From the NCBI GenBank assembly GCA_964393105.1, contig CAYMSM010000068.1:1-64000 (forward strand): a DNA stretch of 64,000 bases. Reading direction: 5' to 3'. Shown here one piece after another: positions 61,183 through 64,000 of this stretch (its first letter is position 1; every line of letters begins with the position of its first letter). The translations under genes and the position numbers were made by a program. Origin of the DNA: CALMEC01 sp964393105. Lineage in GTDB: Bacteria; Actinomycetota; Thermoleophilia; Miltoncostaeales; Miltoncostaeaceae. Below the pieces are notes generated by a model. It was given only the letters and a program-made list of their open reading frames with translations. It ran no database searches and had not been told where the DNA came from.

Positions 61183-62523
61183 CTAGAGCTTCGCGAGCCC
61201 GTTTTGGGCCGCGGTCGACATGGGCTCGTAGAGGGCGCCGATCGGCGGGGAGTACACGTTCTCCATCCACGCGATGTCCTCGAGCGTCGAACCCTTCTTC
61301 ATCGCGAACGCGAGGAAGTCGGCACGCTCCTTGATGCCTTCGCCGCCGACCATCTGGGCGCCGATGAGCGTGCCGTCGCGCGGGTCGGCCAGGAGCTTGA
61401 CGGTGATGAGCTGCGCCCCCGGGTAGTAGCGCGCGCGGCTGACGCCGGTCGCGGTGCAAACGAGGTGCGGGATGCCGGCCGCCGTGGCAAGGTGCTCACC
61501 GAAGCTCGCGCCCCCGATCTGCATCTGGCCGCCGACCATGCCCCACGGAACGTAGACCGCGTTGTAGGTGCGGTTGCCGCCGCCGGCGGCGTTGCCCGCG
61601 ACACGTCCCTGCTGCATCGCGTGGGCGCCGGTCAGGCCCTGCACCGCCACGTTCGTCATACCCTGGGGCACCTCGACGCAGTCACCTGCGGCGAACACAC
61701 CGTCCATCGACGTGCGCATCGACGCATCCACGACGATGCCGCCGGTCGAGCCGAGCTTGAGCCCCATCTGGCGGGCGAGCGTGGTCTCGGGCTCCTTGTG
61801 GGTCGCGACAACGCAGATGTCCGCCTCGATCTCGCCGGCGCTCGTCTGCACGGCGCGCAACCTGCCGTTGGAGCCCAGGAACGCCTGCGCCTCGACACCG
61901 AAGTGCAGCGTGCAGCCGAGCTCCTCGAGGCTCTTCTGCACCGGCTCGGCGATGTCGGGGTCGGCGACCATGGACAGAAGCCACGCGCCGGGGTCGACCA
62001 GGTGGGTTTCGATGCCGCGGTGGGCGAACGCGGTCAGCATCTCGACGCCGAGTGGCGTGGACTCCAGGACAACCGCCCGCTTGACGCCGTTCAGGCGCTC
62101 GTTGAGTTGGACGCCGCGGCGGATGTTCTTGACGTACGTCACGCCGTCCAGATCGGTGCCGGGGATCTGCGGGAGCGTGTAGTTGAAGCCGCTGCAGATG
62201 ATGAGCCGGTCCCATTTGATGGTATCGCCGCCGGCCACGAGGGTGCGGTCGGTGGCGCTGACCGCCGTGACCTTGGTCTCCGGACGAAGATCGACGCCGG
62301 ACGCCACGTACTGCTCGGGCCCGGCGAGGAACAGGCGCTCGAACTCCGGGATCTCCTTGCCCAGCACGTACGGCACGCCACACGGCGAGTACGCGACGTC
62401 CTCGAACTCGGTCAGGCAGATGACCTTCGCGTCCGGGTTGGTGCGCTTCGCCATCGACGCCGCGCTGATCCCGGCGGCCCCACCGCCGATCACGCAGATC
62501 GTGTGTCCATCAGCCACGCTCAT
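61183..62523 (-). CDS. CoA-disulfide reductase-like FAD/NAD(P) oxidoreductase
   Basis: This 446-residue flavoprotein of the pyridine nucleotide-disulfide reductase family has FAD loop CVIGGGAAGISAASMAKRT. The single redox Cys sits in AYSPCGVPYVLGKEI, typical of CoA-disulfide reductases, NADH oxidases and peroxidases. The second FAD segment is MDGVFAAGDCVEVPQ, and a C-terminal dimerisation domain starts at about residue 320. The ATG at 62523 has a GAGGGGG site and is preferred to the start 13 codons upstream. It probably reduces CoA disulfide, polysulfide or oxygen; which one cannot be told. Confidence 0.87.
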   Translation of the reverse strand: MSVADGHTICVIGGGAAGISAASMAKRTNPDAKVICLTEFEDVAYSPCGVPYVLGKEIPEFERLFLAGPEQYVASGVDLRPETKVTAVSATDRTLVAGGDTIKWDRLIICSGFNYTLPQIPGTDLDGVTYVKNIRRGVQLNERLNGVKRAVVLESTPLGVEMLTAFAHRGIETHLVDPGAWLLSMVADPDIAEPVQKSLEELGCTLHFGVEAQAFLGSNGRLRAVQTSAGEIEADICVVATHKEPETTLARQMGLKLGSTGGIVVDASMRTSMDGVFAAGDCVEVPQGMTNVAVQGLTGAHAMQQGRVAGNAAGGGNRTYNAVYVPWGMVGGQMQIGGASFGEHLATAAGIPHLVCTATGVSRARYYPGAQLITVKLLADPRDGTLIGAQMVGGEGIKERADFLAFAMKKGSTLEDIAWMENVYSPPIGALYEPMSTAAQNGLAKL

Positions 62524-62673
62524 GGCCCCCTCGGTTTGTCGATCAGGTCGGGAACCTACCACTAGCCAAGATTTCGGGCGGTCGACTCACGATGCGTCCG
62601 CCGAGACGATGGCAGGCAGCGGATCCCGCCGGCCGACGTCACGCACGAGCGAGCGAGCGAGCGTCCATGCTGC

Positions 62674-63105
62674 CTACCGCACCACCCGGACCTCGTAAGA
62701 GATGTCGGGGGGATGCTTGAGCGTGTTGGTGACCCAGCAGTACCGGGCGCCCAGGTCCACGCACGGTTGCAGCAGGTCGTGCGGTGCCGAGCTTTCGATG
62801 CGCAGCTCGTACCTGCCGTGGCGGGGTTCGCCGGGCGCCCGAAAGGGCCGCACCTCGACCGCGAGGTCCGGCAGATCGACCCGGCGCTTGCGGGCCGCCC
62901 ACGCGATCGCGATACACATGCACGAGGCGAGCGCTGCCGCCAGCACCTCGGTGGGCATCGGGCCGGTGTCCTCGCCGCCGAACTGGGGGGGCTCGTCCAC
63001 GCGGATCGTGTGTCCACGGCCTGTGACCTCGCTCGACATCCCGCCGCGCCACTCGGCCCGCCAGGGCTCGTACACGTACTCGTCAGATCGAGTGTCCTGT
63101 CTCAC
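62674..63105 (-). CDS. OsmC/Ohr family protein
   Basis: This 143-residue protein has the OsmC fold. GHTIRVDEPPQFGGEDTGPM is the N-terminal part with the catalytic-loop Arg/Glu region. PTEVLAAALASCMCIAIAWA carries the first conserved Cys, and HDLLQPCVDLGARYCWVTNT carries the second. Members are usually thiol peroxidases acting on organic peroxides. The GTG at 63105 overlaps the glycosyltransferase stop by four bases (GTGA), so the two are co-translated. Confidence 0.85.
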   Translation of the reverse strand: MRQDTRSDEYVYEPWRAEWRGGMSSEVTGRGHTIRVDEPPQFGGEDTGPMPTEVLAAALASCMCIAIAWAARKRRVDLPDLAVEVRPFRAPGEPRHGRYELRIESSAPHDLLQPCVDLGARYCWVTNTLKHPPDISYEVRVVR

Positions 63106-64000
63106 AAGTGTCCACCGATGATCCTCCCGTACAGGCGCTCGTGCTCCTCGGCGCATTCGGCCCAGGTGAACCGCTTGACGGTCGCGTGGCCTCCGGTGAA
63201 CAATCGCTCGCGAAGTTCCTGGTCGTGCACTGCGCTGACCAGCGCGTCGGACAGCGGCCCCGATTCACCGGCCGGCACCATCACGCAATCGCGTCCATCC
63301 TCCAGATGCTCGCGCAGGACCGGCAGATCGGTCACGACCGCGGGGATACCGGAGGCGAGCGCTTCGAGGACGACAAGGCCGAAACCCTCCCGGGTCGACG
63401 GAAACGCGAGCGCATCGACTGCCCGGTAGAGCGTCGGCATGTCGTCGTCGTCGATCGTGCCCAAGATCACGACGTCCGCAGAATCCGGGGCGTCGCCCGG
63501 CGCACCGGCGTGGACCTCCAGCCCGAGCCGCTCGGCATCGCCCCGCCACGCCCGGCGGTACTCGTGGTAGTCGAAGAGCGTCTCGCCCCCGCCGATCGCA
63601 AGGAGCGCCCCGGCTCCGAGTCGCCCACGCGCACGTGCGAACGCCTCGATCAGCAGGCGGCTCCCCTTGCGCGGCTCGATCCCCCCGACGGCGAGCACGA
63701 CCGGTCGGTCCGCCCACCCGAACCTCTGTCCGGCGCCAACACGATCGAGCGGGCACCCCGCGAAGCGCTCCGCGTCGACGCCGTTCGCGACGACCTCCGA
63801 GGGGACCCCGAACTCCTCGTGGACGCGATCTGCCCAATGTCGTGAAACGCACAGGCGATGGTCCACGTCCAGAATCGAGGCGCGCTGGCACTCCAGCAGA
63901 ACCTGGCTCGTGAACGCGTCGACGTGATGGATCGTCCGCACGATCGACGCGATGTGCCCCTCGGCGCGAAGGGCCAGCATCGAACGCGCCGAAAGGCAGT
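63102..64000 (-). CDS. MSMEG_0565-type glycosyltransferase (5' part missing)
   Basis: The frame is open to the window edge, so the N-terminus is cut off; about 299 residues are visible. SIVRTIHHVDAFTSQVLLEC and VSRHWADRVHEEFG recall the MSMEG_0565 glycosyltransferase family. LAVGGIEPRKGSRLLIEAFA and ALAFPSTREGFGLVVLEALA, with the EGFGLVVLE nucleotide-sugar motif, mark the GT-B/GT4 fold. Sugar and acceptor are unknown. In other actinobacteria this family occurs in a conserved gene set of unclear role; only the OsmC gene is visible here. The 3' end overlaps OsmC. Confidence 0.82.
   Translation of the reverse strand, partial: CLSARSMLALRAEGHIASIVRTIHHVDAFTSQVLLECQRASILDVDHRLCVSRHWADRVHEEFGVPSEVVANGVDAERFAGCPLDRVGAGQRFGWADRPVVLAVGGIEPRKGSRLLIEAFARARGRLGAGALLAIGGGETLFDYHEYRRAWRGDAERLGLEVHAGAPGDAPDSADVVILGTIDDDDMPTLYRAVDALAFPSTREGFGLVVLEALASGIPAVVTDLPVLREHLEDGRDCVMVPAGESGPLSDALVSAVHDQELRERLFTGGHATVKRFTWAECAEEHERLYGRIIGGHL

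Overview
The window is GC-rich chromosomal DNA of an actinobacterium, most likely a deep-branching Thermoleophilia/Solirubrobacterales-type lineage. This is inferred from gene content: CarD, DUF2469, an MSMEG_0565-type glycosyltransferase, a SigH-like sigma factor in a Firmicute-like gene order, and a hopanoid operon. It is not based on a database match. No complete insertion sequence, prophage or CRISPR array is visible. Two tRNA genes are present: tRNA-Thr(UGU) and tRNA-Leu(UAA).

Layout. (1) 1-8110 is accessory DNA lying off the 3' end of tRNA-Thr: direct repeats, a truncated oxidoreductase remnant, a secreted metalloprotease, VOC and PEBP proteins, a secreted protein, and a divergent methyltransferase/TetR pair with palindromic operators. 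(2) 8111-21207, read right to left, is a housekeeping block clpC-radA-carD-yacL-ispD-(PHP)-ispF-cysS-rlmB-sigH-tRNA-Thr. Its order resembles the Bacillus clpC-to-sigH region. It is interrupted at 12.5-15.3 kb by gene fragments, a DUF72 gene and a vapBC toxin-antitoxin pair that sits against a truncated PLP-dependent lyase. (3) 21589-32837, also on the minus strand, carries a cysteine-less S18, class I lysyl-tRNA synthetase, greA, dus, coaX and a folate/proteostasis block (tilS-hpt-ftsH-folP-folB-folK). (4) 32860-40629 is mixed: nucleoside phosphorylase, membrane proteins, a diguanylate cyclase, 3-hydroxyacyl-CoA dehydrogenase with an ornithine-carbamoyltransferase-like gene, rhomboid protease, FIST protein and a small DNA-binding protein.

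(5) 41770-51586 is the metabolic centrepiece: farnesyl diphosphate synthase, type 2 IPP isomerase, then hpnH-hpnG-hpnA-shc-hpnC-hpnD-hpnE. Every junction from hpnH to hpnE is a 4-nt stop/start overlap. Together with ispD and ispF this gives much of a path from the MEP pathway to FPP, then via presqualene diphosphate and hydroxysqualene to squalene (HpnD/C/E), diploptene-type hopene (Shc) and adenosyl/ribosyl-hopane (HpnH/G). (6) 51596-64000 has tag, PAP2, PH-domain protein, acs, HU, tRNA-Leu, Ppx/GppA, an uncharacterised DUF6687-like cluster, a VTT membrane protein, a CoA-disulfide-reductase-like flavoprotein, OsmC and a glycosyltransferase cut by the window edge.

Points that stand out: three conserved genes (radA, folK, ftsH) whose only sensible start is CTG; five truncated gene remnants in intergenic DNA; two divergent genes whose ATG codons overlap at CATG; an OTC-like enzyme whose HCLP motif reads HPLP; and several unclassified repeats. 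I do not see a clearly new multi-gene system. All assignments come from reading the translated sequence without database searches.
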